NCBI GenBank assembly: GCA_036435485.1
Contig: CM071594.1
Span: forward strand, 103,319,001-103,383,000
Length of the DNA stretch: 64,000 bases
Source of the DNA: Saposhnikovia divaricata
Taxonomy: Eukaryota > Streptophyta > Magnoliopsida > Apiales > Apiaceae
Direction of reading: 5' to 3'
The position numbers and the translations under genes were made by a program. The notes below the pieces were generated by a model, which was not told the origin of the DNA, searched no databases, and worked only from the letters and a program-made list of their open reading frames with translations. This document shows, in pieces, positions 36,245-47,589 of the stretch (positions are counted from its first letter, which is position 1; every line of letters begins with the position of its first letter).

Positions 36245-36990
36245 GCTGTAAGTTCATTGGTTTCATCTACAATATGCATGGTTCACATTCTTGTGGAGCT
36301 TCCCTATATTTGCCAGCTCGCGATATTCAAGTGTGGGTTGAACGTATTTGGATATTGGAATTTTGGAAGAACCTCCCTGGTAGACACCTTTGGGTAGGGA
36401 TTCAGAAGACCACTTTAGGCTTAGGGGAAGTAAAACGGTTTATTAGGTACGACTGTCATGTTTAGGTTTAGGTTTTGATCTGTCACTAAAATGTGTGTCA
36501 TTTTATTTGCATGACTTATGTGGATTATATGTTTACATGATCTATGTGGATTATATGTTTATGTGTTTATTTGCTATTTGTTTATGTGAATCATGTTTGT
36601 TCAGTGAATCTGGAAAATGCTTTCTTGTTATTGGTATATGTGTGAATATTGAATGTCTGAATGGTTGGATCTAGTTCTTTGTTATTGTTAGTCATATGTC
36701 AAATAACTAAGGGGTAGTGGGGTATGGACCTGCTAGGTAGATCCTCTTAAGTATGAACCTCTTAGGTACGAACCTCTTAGTTACGGACCTCCGCAGGGAG
36801 TATGGACTTGGTCTTTAAAAAAAATAGGAGCTCATTAATTCGGTTATTGAAGACCTTTCATGGCAAGAGAAAGGGGATATGGTGATGAAGACCTTTGAGA
36901 AGCAAGAGAAAGGGTGTCTTGAAAAGTTATACGTCAAAGAAATGGTGCACCTGATGATTTTGAAATGAGAGTCTATGAAGCTATGGAACA
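36245..36990 (+). other. R2 internal region, non-coding
   Basis: R2 sequence after the R4 insertion. Short words TATGTGGATTATATGTTTA and GAACCTCTTAGGTACG repeat (36510-36790). No gene seen. Confidence 0.65.
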
Positions 36991-36993
36991 GAT

Positions 36994-37400
36994 CTGGCTC
37001 ACGAAGATCCTATGAAAATAGGTTCACAAGGTGCCTTAATGAATTTTCTTGCAAAGCTCCTATGAAATTAGGTTCGCAAGGTGCCTTAATGAAATCTGGC
37101 TTGCGAAGCTCCTATGAAATTAGGTTCGCAAGGTGCCTTACTAAAATCTGGCTTGCGAAGCTCCTATGAAATTAGGTTCGCAAGGTGCCTTAATGAAATC
37201 AAGCTCGCGAAGATCCTATGAAACTAGGTTCGCGAGGTGCCTTAATGAAGTCAGGCTCGCGGAGCTCCTATGAAAATAGGTTCGCGAGGTGCCTTAACGA
37301 ATCTGGCTCCCGGAGCTCCTATGAAAATAGGTTTGTGAGGTACCTTAATGAATTCTGGCTCGCGGAGATCCTATGAAACTAGGTTCGCGGGGTGCCCTAT
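36994..37400 (+). repeat. About 52-bp x 8 tandem array in R2
   Basis: Eight units with the core GCTCCTATGAAATTAGGTTC, GCAAGGTGCCTTAATGAA and TCTGGCTCGCGAA. The CCTATGAAA marker recurs near 37009, 37059, 37111, 37163, 37215, 37267, 37319 and 37370, so spacing is 50-52 bp. Unit divergence rises toward the ends. The ORF that runs through the first units reflects the repeat and is not a gene. Confidence 0.92.
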
Positions 37401-38857
37401 AGATTCTCTTTGTGCCCTCTTCAGGATTCACCTAGAGCTCAATTGGATTCGCCTTATGCCCTCATCAAAGCAATACATTGATGAATACTCTCATTTTTAA
37501 AGCTTGTGTATGATCAAAACAGGTTCAGTGGTATTCAACCAACAAGCTATAGGAGGTTCATGCGTCATAATGGCTCGGGGGTACATCAGATTTTAATCGA
37601 AGAGCTGGCAGATTGGAAAATAGGTTCTCATCATAAGCTTGAAGAGAGGGAGCTTCTACCAAGTAGGTTCGATGGTCGAACCTGATCTAAAGCGGAACCA
37701 TAAGGAAACAGATAAGTTTTATTCTCATGCTTTTACATATTCATTATCAAACATGTTTTGTGTGCGTATAAGGAAATTTTTTATATAGCGTTAAGCTTAA
37801 AACTTGATTTGAACCTCATCTATTTGGATAGATTAATATTTTTTGTTGTGCATGAACTCATGTTTATCTAAATATCCATATCTCATGATTTTAAAGAAAG
37901 AAGCTTACATGAATTTATAAAGAAAAATGTCATCATTCCATATACATTTATTTAAATTATGCGTGGTTTTCAAAAATGTTTTCAAACTTGCTAGCTGAAG
38001 CTGTCAAGTAGGTACCTAGGCACGTTATATGCCCCATAATGTAACCACTTGGAAAGACATAGCAGCAATTGAGGAGGTTTCCATAGCTTTCCCTTGGTCC
38101 CTCTTGTGGTACATGTATGAAATCACTTACAACACTAGGAGAAGTCCTCAAAATACTCATTATAGGAGAAGTCCTCAAAATACTCAATAATTTCTTTAGA
38201 GGTCCATTGTGATGGGTTCATGAAAATTTCTGAAAATTGTGGCATTATGTCTTGAAGAGTGTGTTCGCCAAGGTTCTGCTTGATTGTAGAGGCAACAACG
38301 AATTTATATATAAAATCATTTGTGTTTGCATATTCATATTTGCATGAATGTTTTCTGTGTGTATGAGCTGTATGCATTATGTATGCGAGCTATTTAGCTC
38401 TTGCTACTAATCACCGTTTCTAGTTATTATCGTAGCTCAGGTTTTGGAAGTTAAAGGTATCTTTACAACAGCTAGAGCTCCCTGCAAAAGCTCCATGGTT
38501 TGGTACATAAGGAATTCTTACACGAAGTTTATCTTAGCAGGAAAAAGGAGCATCTCGAGGAGTCAGACTATGGTTTTAAAGGCAAAAGGCTGGAAGCTGA
38601 TAAGTTTAGGTACGAAGCTGAGGTAGCTTATAATTAGAACTGGAATGTCGTACGTGATCTGAGGTATACGGAAGGGTTTCATTCAAGGATTCAGATTGAG
38701 GTACATATGTGGAAGCATTGTGCTTCCTGTTTCTTACGCCGAGTTAGCTCATGTAAGCTTGGAAGTCCGGTGTTGAAGCTATGTATCTATCTGAGAAGGT
38801 AAGAAAGGATTGGACCTCTTCTTGTATTGGTTCCTTTCGCATTTAATTACATCAAGG
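37401..38857 (+). other. R2 internal region, 3' part, non-coding
   Basis: No retroviral-type domain in any frame. AGGTTC and GAACCTC words persist to about 37690, then the sequence becomes AT-richer. A direct repeat of GGAGAAGTCCTCAAAATACTCA lies at 38138-38185 (second copy about 24 bp after the first). Confidence 0.6.
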
Positions 38858-38870
38858 AACCGGGGGTAAT
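38858..38870 (+). other. R2 polypurine tract region
   Basis: AACCGGGGGTAAT immediately before the 3' LTR. Confidence 0.75.
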
Positions 38871-39648
38871 TGTTGTGCCCAAAATTTGTAATGGATATAA
38901 TTTTAGGCCAAGGAGTATTAGAGGCCCAATCTCAATGGTTGACGTATAATAAGGAGGTCCACCTAGTCAGGTCCAGCTGGTCAGGTCCTACTGTGGTTAG
39001 GTACGGTAAAGATATTGGTGCAGCTCTGGAGGTACCGATATAGCCATAGATGTGGAGGTACCAATATAGCCGTAACTGTGGAGATACCGATATGATCATG
39101 GCTGATAGGTACCGATACAACCATAGCTATGAGGTACGGATACAGCCGTAGCTGTGAGGTATGGGTACGGCCGTAGCTCCACCTGCACTTGACAGAAGTA
39201 GATTTGGATAAGGACTCTTCCTCCTATTCTTTAGGAGCGCGTAAATATCTTCAAGAAATGGACTTTAAGATGACTTCTATCATAGCAAATGGGATAAATA
39301 CGTTATATACATTATATATGCAAGTATACCTTTTTGGATGAGGTTCGACATAGTCTTAAGGGAGCTAGGACTCTTCCTATCAACTGAAATACAACAAGAT
39401 CAGCCTTATCAGGAGGGAAAAACATATTAAAAACATGGCTTATTGATCAAGAAACGGAGTCCATAACCTATAGAACTACATCGGGGCTTGATTCCTATAA
39501 ATAGGATATATAGGCAGTTGGAAAGGGGTTCGGAAATTCACTTCTACACGCGTAAGGCACGTGTACCCTTAGTGAAACGTTTACCGGGTGGTTTCGGTTA
39601 TTCCAGCGATATACTCTTGGGGTATTGGTGCAGATTTTTCTCACAACA
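38871..39648 (+). repeat. R2 3' LTR
   Basis: 778 bp, TGTTGTGCCC to CACAACA, followed by CTTTC. Relative to the 5' LTR it lacks about 80 bp upstream of GGTTATTCCAGCG and has about 30 extra bp near 38960 (GGTCCAGCTGGTCAGGTCC). The GGTACCGATATAGCC repeats are at 39025-39180. Confidence 0.92.
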
Positions 39649-39933
39649 CTTTCAAAAGACAAATTGTGTATGCTGATGCATGCTAATTCATTTAATTTCA
39701 ACTCACCAAAATAAAGTTAGTTTTCGTTACAATAGTTTAACAATTTTTTGAAGAAGGGTCTCTAATAATTTGAATTATATCCTATATATAATTGGTTTCA
39801 GGAATTTAAAATTATTATTTTAAATAATATTAAATAGAAATTAAAAATATTGTTGAATAAAAAGTAGGGTGTAATGAATTCATGTACTAATTGCTAGGGA
39901 TTGAGAGTTTCGAGCTTTAATGGTGGTTGTTCT

Positions 39934-40494
39934 TGTTGTCGGAGACTAACTCGGTCCTAACAAAATGCCTACGTACCTTGATGAATATAAAGAATCAAGC
40001 CAAAATGTAGTTCTTGGTGATGCCCTCGGGGGCTGTGGCGGCAGGGGCACACCAAGGATTTAGCGGCTTGTATTTCCTTATTCGAGGATTAAATTTAAAA
40101 CGTCGTGAGTGATGTATGGAGCTACGTCAAAAAACGTTATTTTGAGAATGAATGGTCATGCCCTTTATATAGGCATTGGGTGCCTTGGACTTTGAGTAGG
40201 GTTTGGAGACTTGGTGGACAAGTCACCTACGTAAAGTGAAATTTTAGATCCTTCTTTGGGGAAGGCTGATTCCTAATAGGTCTTGGTGTCTTGGGGACTA
40301 CTCATAAAATTTGGCTCTTCTTTGGACTCATTTATTGGGTTGTGTAATTAGCCCCTTTATTAGTACAAAATTAATAAATAATTAGGTATTCGGGCCAATT
40401 GGGCCATCTATTTGGACCAATCCAGGTTAATTTAATGTCACATTAAATGTGTTTTTAAGATTTATTTTTGGCCCATATCAAAAAATACTAAACA
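39934..40494 (-). repeat. R5: LTR on the minus strand (3' LTR or solo LTR)
   Basis: On the minus strand it starts TGTTTAGTATTTTTTGATAT after a G-rich tract and ends ...GACAACA, about 561 bp. A diverged copy of the R1/R2 promoter block is present (39966-40017, minus strand: AAGAACTACATTTTGGCTTG, then ATTCTTTATATTCAT and GTACGTAGGCA). It is therefore a relative of the R1/R2 gypsy group. The left border is the less certain end. No partner LTR lies in the window. Confidence 0.6.
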
Positions 40495-40507
40495 AAGCCC
40501 CCGGATT
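40495..40507 (-). other. R5 polypurine tract region
   Basis: Minus-strand AAATCCGGGGGCTT abuts the LTR start, as in R1 (CTCGGGGGGTAGT) and R2 (AACCGGGGGTAAT). This makes 39934-40494 a 3' LTR with its element body to the right. Confidence 0.55.
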
Positions 40508-40605
40508 TCAAAATACCTGCACCTCATTTATGTAATACACTGTTGTCCTATCTGTCTAACTGCACAACTTTTATCTAATTATGAATTCAAATCAATAAAT
40601 TTATC

Positions 40606-40613
40606 TATATAAA
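40606..40613 (+). promoter_or_regulatory. TATA box of the plus-strand gene split by R6
   Basis: TATATAAA, 70 bp before the ATG at 40683, in a leader that is C- and T-rich. It lies just outside the R5 polypurine tract and points away from the R5 LTR. Confidence 0.55.
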
Positions 40614-40682
40614 GCATGTCATTGTCTATTGTCACATACACATTTCACCTGCACTCTTACATTATTTTAACCTCTCAACTGC

Positions 40683-40787
40683 ATGGATTTTCAAAAGCTA
40701 CCCTCAAACCCTAACCCTAGAAAACCTCATGAAAATCCTTTCCTTCTTGAAGACATGGAACAAAATTAGTTTATCCATTCAAACACC
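40683..40787 (+). pseudogene. Split plus-strand gene, 5' part (continues at 54167)
   Basis: ATG at 40683 opens a frame beginning MDFQKLPSNPNPRKP, with a TAG at 40770. R6 inserted after codon 35 and duplicated ACACC; the rest of the gene resumes at 54167, now one base out of frame. The start is supported by the TATA box at 40606 and a leader of about 40 bases. It runs opposite to the R5 element, next to that element's 3' LTR. This is the position of the antisense ORFs known from some plant Ty3/gypsy elements of the Tat group (established knowledge; membership here is inference). Confidence 0.55.
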
Positions 40788-43700
40788 TGTAAGAACCCTA
40801 ATTTTTGGTAATATTTTCTTTTATTTAATATCATGTGGCATTGTCAATTTGGAACCTTTCTAGTCATCCCTGTTGTTTAATGGAATTGATTGTCTGAGAG
40901 ATTATGTTGTTACATTCTCTATGTAAGATAAAAGAGAAGATTGCTGAGGGCAAGAGTCTTATCGTTAGTAAGATTTATTAAGGATTATGACGAGGAATTA
41001 TGGTCATTCGAGGAATTTACACAATTAAGTACTTAAGGAATTATAGGGGAAATCTCTACGCGACAAAATATTATTACGAGAGATTAATTAAGATACGATA
41101 CGAATTAAAGATTAAATGACAAGCATTAGTGTAAGAATAATGATACAAGGAGTAGTATTGCATGCAAGTCCCATGCAACCAAGTAGTTAGGAGGAAGCAA
41201 CCTAGTTAAACCAAATGGAAGAGGAATAGTAACTAGTTACATTGCTTTTTCCAAGGAGGAGACAAGAAGTACATGAGGCCTTACCTAGGTGTACCATGCT
41301 TATACATACAACATTATGTATCACCCAACCATCACTTTATCAATTATTTCAAAAAAACAAAAAAATCAAAAACCAAAAACACTTCTCTCCCCCCCCTTGG
41401 AAGAGAAGCTCTCGGCCAAGCATAGAAAAGGAGAAGGAAAATTTTTCTTCCTCCATTTCTCATCACTCATAAATCAAGGCATAAAAACTAGGCCCTCTCC
41501 ATCATCTAAGCAAGGTATATTAAGAGTTTCAAGCCCTTTCATCCATTATATTTCAAGATATAAATTGTTAAAGATATTGTGAATAGTAACCATGTTTAGT
41601 TTTTCTTTTAGATCTTGGATTATAAGGGTTGTAGGAGATCATTCAAGGTGTTCTTGAGTTTTGTAAGGCTTACCCAAGGCTCCTAGGTGCTCAAGAAGGT
41701 ATAAAAATCATAAACCCTTTTGGCCATGTAGTGTTTATGATGTTTGGTTATAGATCCATGTGTTATAGTGTTAATCTTGGTTGTATAAGTAATGGATGAC
41801 ATGGATCTTGAGTTTAGATGTTTTGATTGTGATTTTTATGATTGTGGATAGTATATGTATCTCCATGAATGTTATAAATCATGAATTAAGTGAATTAGGT
41901 ATTGGTTGTGTTGTGGAATTGAGAAAATTGGTTGATCTAAGTGATGCATGCTTGCTGAGTTTTTCCAGAAACATTGACCTGTCTTGTAACATGGTTTTGA
42001 ACCCCCAAATCTTGTCCCCTGAGGTCCTACCATATATTGTTGGAAAGGTATTTGAATGTAGTTTCTGGAAATATAAGGTTCAGGACTAGGTGATGTATAG
42101 ATTTTATGTTATGGCCGGAGAAGTAAAATGTGTTTCTGGATTCCGGACTGCACTAAGTGACCCCCTTGTGAACCTTGTTTAAACCCCTAAAAATATATGT
42201 GGGATCATGGAAAAATTTGAGACGTTAAGGAATGCAGTGGTGAAGACTACCCAAAACGAATTGGATTAAAATATGAATTTTTGAATTTTATAAAAATGCT
42301 AGAGTAAATTTCACGCAAGGGAAAAAGTCGTTAGTGGAGCATAATTCTAGGGGTAATGGTTATGATTCGAATGTGGTAACTAAATTAAGTCGAATAAGTG
42401 ACGAGCGTAATCGAGTGATGACATGAACCTATAGTGGGTCTAGAGTGTCATAAGACGAAGTTATTAAGTTAATTTCGTATCCCCTAAAACCCCGTAATTA
42501 AAGAGATATTGTTAAGGTACTAACGAGCGGTTATTGCTTATGTATAGATCGTTCCACTCCGCACGCTCGACCACCCCAACCAAACCAAGGCAAGTTTACT
42601 TTTCGAAACTTACATATATAAGGACTTTCACTGTTGTGTTTGTAGTTTTCAATCATATCAAATGTTTATGTTTATCGAAGTATCGATGAAATTGAGATGT
42701 ATAAGTACATATATGTTTGCACCCCTTGAACTTAGAATGAAATGTTTTCTTCGGACAACTACTCTAGCAATAGAGGTCGTAGCGGTCCGTATATACTATT
42801 GACCGGGGAGCGGTATATTATTATATCGTATCTAGATTGCGAAAACCCGAAGGGTCATTCGGGGAGTATCGTATACTCAAGTAATTATTGTTATATCTTC
42901 GTAAATACTCGAAACCCTATCTTGGATTAAAAGTTTATTTTATCGAATAATTATTTTATTAATTATTAATATTAAATCTTAAAATATTATTTATTAATTA
43001 TCGTTCATTATTTTAAAAACGAAGTCAATCCAAGATACATTTAATACTTTCAAACTCGAACACTTTCGAACTCAAAACATTTTAGAAAACCCCCGGTCAG
43101 GTTCTGCTTCTTGTATGATTTCAAGAATCATTGGTCGACTGATGTCGGACCTCAATTACTCTGTTTTCAATCAAAATCAATTTTTTAAAAGAAAAAAGAA
43201 AAAGGGACTCTGGCAGGTGTGGGAACCGTTGACGAACGATTCCCGGGATGTGTAAGCGGCCGTGAGCCAGGCGGTCCATCAATTATTATTCCGGCCCAGG
43301 TGTTGCCGAAGGATGATTACGGATGTAGTTTTCATCGAGGGTGATTACGGATGTAGTGTTCACCCGGGGATAGTTACGGATGTAGCTTCTATCCTTCTAC
43401 CGGTAGAGAAGACCCGCGGATTATTGGACTTGGATGTGGCGACTGATCATCGTCAATCCTTGTCAGGTTTTTATGTTTTCTTCCATTCCCATCCTCCACT
43501 TTGGAATAATACTCAAACACTGCTTCTTGGGCCTAAGTGCCAAGTTGCCGATAGTGTGGTTTTGATGAGAAAATATTGACATCGTGCAGTATCTTGAACT
43601 GCAAGATTTTCTATAAAGATTGGCACGTGTTAGTGCGCTCTTGCAATTGTTTCAAAAAATGAAATGTTTTTGTATGAGAAACCTTCTAAGCTAATGGAAG

Positions 43701-44396
43701 GAAAGAGGTTTGCAATGATGTATTCCCTGTACAGTATGTTAATCGTAGAGTGTTTTGCCGAAAATGATATACTCATATGTTTATATTTTAGAACTTGCGA
43801 TATATTGAAATGGGAACCTTATAAAGGGTTCATGTGTTATTCTTAAAGCTCCTTAGTGAGTGTAGATGTTTTATTCAAACTCGGACATATATATTGTCCA
43901 GTTACGTTTTGAAATCTGAGATATATACTCATACAGTTGGGAATGTTTTCGAAATAAACCACATTATTATTTTTCAAAATGGTGAACTTGCTGAGCATTA
44001 TGTAGCTCATTCTTGCTTTATAAAAACTTTTCAGAAAGAGAAGCATTTGGATGGTTAACTCCGCACCAGCAGAAGAGGAGTAGAAGATTTACCCCAGAGA
44101 TGATTTAGTTCCAGATAAATACTACAGAGTAAGTCTGATAGGTTTTCAACTGTAATAGTATGACTTGTCTTCAAGTGTAGTTGTATAAGTGGAATTGCGT
44201 AAGACTCTGGATTGTACAGATGAATTGTAATATTTAGTGTTACTTTTGATTATCGTTTCTGAGGCTCTAACTGTTTGTGTGTAAGATTGAGGTCTGGATG
44301 GATGTATTGTTGAGTTGTAAAGTTAATACAGGTATGATATGGTTGGATGGTGACGTGACGACCTGAATCTCTGACCTCGGATTTGGGGGCGTCACA
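40788..44396 (+). repeat. R6 5' LTR
   Basis: TGTAAGAACC to GCGTCACA, 3,609 bp. Inside, a three-copy repeat around GATTACGGATGTAGTTTTCA lies at 43312-43395 (unit about 29 bp). Frames of 60-105 codons occur at matching places in both LTRs (for example 41796 and 51561, 43262 and 53026); they match only because the LTRs are duplicates. Confidence 0.93.
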
Positions 44397-44400
44397 GAAA

Positions 44401-44412
44401 TGGTATCAGAGC
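44401..44412 (+). other. R6 primer-binding site (initiator tRNA-Met)
   Basis: TGGTATCAGAGC, four bases after the 5' LTR. Confidence 0.9.
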
Positions 44413-47400
44413 GATAAGTTACAGTACTCAGAAACGAGAGTGTTGAGAGTTGAGTCTAAGTAGGAGAATGACATAAGAGATCGTAGTAAACTTATTATTG
44501 GACTTCCGGAAGAGGTACCGGTGAGTAGAATGGAATGGAGTGTTTACTGGAGGTATTATACTAGGGTCGATAGAATCCTTATAGACCTTCAAAATGATGA
44601 ATAGAGGTTTGAGAGTCGTACATGACCTATCATAGGTAATGATATAGGAAGCAGAGCGAAATCTCAAGAACAACTGAGGTAGAGGCGATATTGCCAATAC
44701 GATCGGATGACTAAGCTGGCATAAATTTTGTGGCCCATAGTCCTCCACAGTTTAGGAGGCGGCATTTTAAGAATCAAGAAGTTTAGACTTCCCTATATAA
44801 TTAAGGGTACTTAGTACTTGGAATAATGAAAGTCTTTTACTTTGGCTATAAGATCCGATTTTCGATAAGTAACGGGTTTACCTGAAAGTTGGTCACTATG
44901 CCGTTGTGGATTTCATTACCCTTGATGGCGAATTTTACATGTGTTATACGAGAATGTTATCATAAGACGAGCGTGCTAGATAATTTCACGCATGATTCAG
45001 ACGCTAGAGCATGGTAGTTTAACTTAGAGAACAAACAAGTAGAATAAACAAAGGGACTCAAGAGAAGTTGAATATGGTTGCAACGAGCGATACAGTGATC
45101 TCAAAGTTTACCAAAAGAAACTACGTATATAGGTATGGTAGACCTCAATATTTTTGGTATATGTTCACATACACACACCCGCCACTGAACCTATGGACTG
45201 CACTGAGATCCCTGAGAGATCTCTTTGATCTGTTCCCAGGGGGAACTGGCCACTTGTGATTCCTGTTGGAAGGCATGAAGTAGGACCCTATGGACTTAGC
45301 AGGTGTCCCCGGAATGATGTGAAGCTTGGTCTTCAAGATAAAGCACAGAAATGACAGATATAGTTGTGAAACCCTAACTCGATAATTGACTTTAAGATGA
45401 TGATTGAGAGACGCACTAGTTGGTGTCTTGTATTACGAAGACGAAGAGATGGAGTTACCCTCATAATGGTGATAATGGTATGCACGAATGATTATTAACT
45501 TATTTTGGTAACTACCGGCTGGTGCACTACTTCATTTTAAACTGTTCACTAACCATGTTACCTCGATTAGTTTATATCAGGTAACCCTCCTAGCTTTCTA
45601 CTTCAAAGTTGTGGAATAACAACCAGGGATATACTTTCTCTAAACCGGGACTCATCCAAAGTATCTTAACTAATCCCCGAGCATTCTATTTGAAGTTTAT
45701 AATTATTTCTGCTCAGGACTATTTACACTTTCTTTCAATTATCCAAGGAATGTTCAACAAATATTCCCTTAATTAATCGACGAATACTACTTAACGGATA
45801 TCGATATTTGATTGCTTCTTTCATGCTTGCACTCTTCAGTTGAGCTCATAAATATTCAACAAATTACTGAGGACATGGATGATCTAATGTCCAGGCGTCC
45901 CTCATGAATTCTTTTCTTCTATTCAAGATGAGATTGTACATCGTACATTGAAATCATGGTAAGGATATCATTTTGATATTGGTATTCCGAATTTAATTAT
46001 ATTGTCGGATCTGATAAAGCATGTGTACGGAGGCACCCTTGGGTGGACCGTTTCACTGATAAGTAATATTTGATGAGAGGTTATCGATTGTTCCGATACC
46101 TAGAACATTCTCTTCAGATTTTATAGTTTTTTTTTCAAACTTAATAACTTCTTATTTTCATTCGTTGTCCGAGAAGCCTAAAGTTTCTTCAGTGGCTACG
46201 ATGTTGAAATTCCGTTCTATTCAAGTGAAACTGGCTAGTCGTTATGTCAATATGAATGACTAGTTGATTATTCTAACTACTCAAAATTGTAAATGTTGTG
46301 AAGAACACCTAGCTAATTGTCCTAGCTGGTGGTGATGTCTCAAACAGGTGGACTAGCAAATTTTGTCTAGCTAGTTACTATTGTTTCTTGAAAAGGACTA
46401 GTTATTGTTTCACTGGTCCAACTCCCAATTTAATTCACTCTGCAATGCATTTTGCATGCGGTAAAGTATGATGATGAAAGTTTTGACGAATAACTTGATT
46501 GAGACCTAATGAGGTCGCCCACTCAACTCGAATTCTACCCATCTTCGTATCAGACTCTATATCACTTGAATATTTTATTCTTTCATTCACACAATGAAAA
46601 TTCATTTGGAACCACTGATTACTTGAATGATAAACTACTTCATTCTTTAATTGTCATGGAGTAGAATTGCTTTCTATTGGTTGACCTTCATCAATGCGAC
46701 TTTAGATTTCCTCTTATTATTCAGGAGGAAAAGTATCCGCCCGATGTAAGAATTGTATAAAGACCGTCTTTATGACTTTTATATCCAACAATCATTGCCC
46801 TTGTGCAACATTCTTTATGGTATCATATTACAGAACTATCAGGACGGGAAGGAATAAACCTTGTCGTATTCTTTCTGTCCATCCTTACATCTCAAAAAAA
46901 AAAAATCGAGACTCCCAGTATGTGGAACCATCAACATTCTTGGAACATCCAATGTGGAATTCTTATTGAAATTATCTATTGGACCTTGTTATTTTGAAAC
47001 CATTCCTTTCAAAGTGATTACTCTAAGGTGAACGAGAGGTACAATTATGAACCGTTACACCAATATGAGATCAAAAATCAAATGTTGTAATGGTGCAGCC
47101 AGAGCGTTGTGCCGAGTAATTATTAAAGTAGAAATAACATATCGGGGCATACCACACGACCTTTAATATTAGTGTGAGGAAAGTTATAAGGAATGATGAG
47201 GTGGTTGGGAATACGCTCCTACCAACCGTTGTCAGGATGTTATATTAATGAATTCTGGAGTTACCAAGCCTTTTCCTGATCCAGGAAATGCAAATCGATT
47301 GCGATGTAAAACATATCCTTAGAGGAAACTAGCATGAAAGCGATATGGACAAGAAAGGAAAAATATCGTGGCAAGAATGTGAAGCTTTACTTAGCTTAAA

Positions 47401-47589
47401 AGGATTGATGCACATAGAGAGAAATAAAGTTTAACAGGCCCCTAATAGCAAATGGATGCAGGGATATATGTCAATGATCCTTCAAGATTACCACCTAATC
47501 AAGTTTATTGGGAATCGCAACAGCATGCAGGCCTCAGACTGATTGGCGCCAGTTGTGAAAGAGGACGAGCGTATGACATTCTACATGTA
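44413..47589 (+). other. R6 internal region with gag/protease not recognisable
   Basis: Over 3 kb where gag, zinc knuckle and protease should be. No motif of those families was found in any frame and no frame is longer than about 106 codons. Either extremely decayed or replaced by unrelated sequence. Confidence 0.6.

Larger units (their letters stand above)
7237..39648 (+). mobile_element. R2: LARD-like Ty3/gypsy element, interrupted by R3 and R4
   Basis: Bounded by a perfect 5-bp target duplication, CTTTC, at 7232-7236 and 39649-39653. LTR ends are a 7-bp inverted repeat (TGTTGTG...CACAACA). Removing R3 and R4 with one TSD copy each leaves about 8,255 bp. The internal DNA (8029-11486, 23666-24266, 36245-38870) holds no gag or pol that I can recognise, only short frames and several tandem arrays built on words such as AGGTTC, GAGGTACG and GAACCTC. 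LTRs, a primer-binding-like site and a polypurine tract without coding capacity is the LARD arrangement; mobilisation would need another element's proteins. The LTRs differ by large indels, consistent with its being the oldest layer here. Confidence 0.9.

Noticed and set aside
40700..40730. Telomere-like CCCTAACCCTAG sequence
   Set aside because: Only about two units, and they fall within the first codons of the split gene (SNPNPRK). Too short to call an interstitial telomere.
41796..43579. 97- and 105-codon ORFs present in both R6 LTRs
   Set aside because: They recur at 51561 and 53026 only because the LTRs are duplicates of one another; no domain and no independent support.
44401..44412. 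TGGTATCAGAGC as part of a tRNA gene
   Set aside because: The 12-base match is the primer-binding site; no tRNA cloverleaf surrounds it. The same holds for the other primer sites at 22923, 35712 and 55952.
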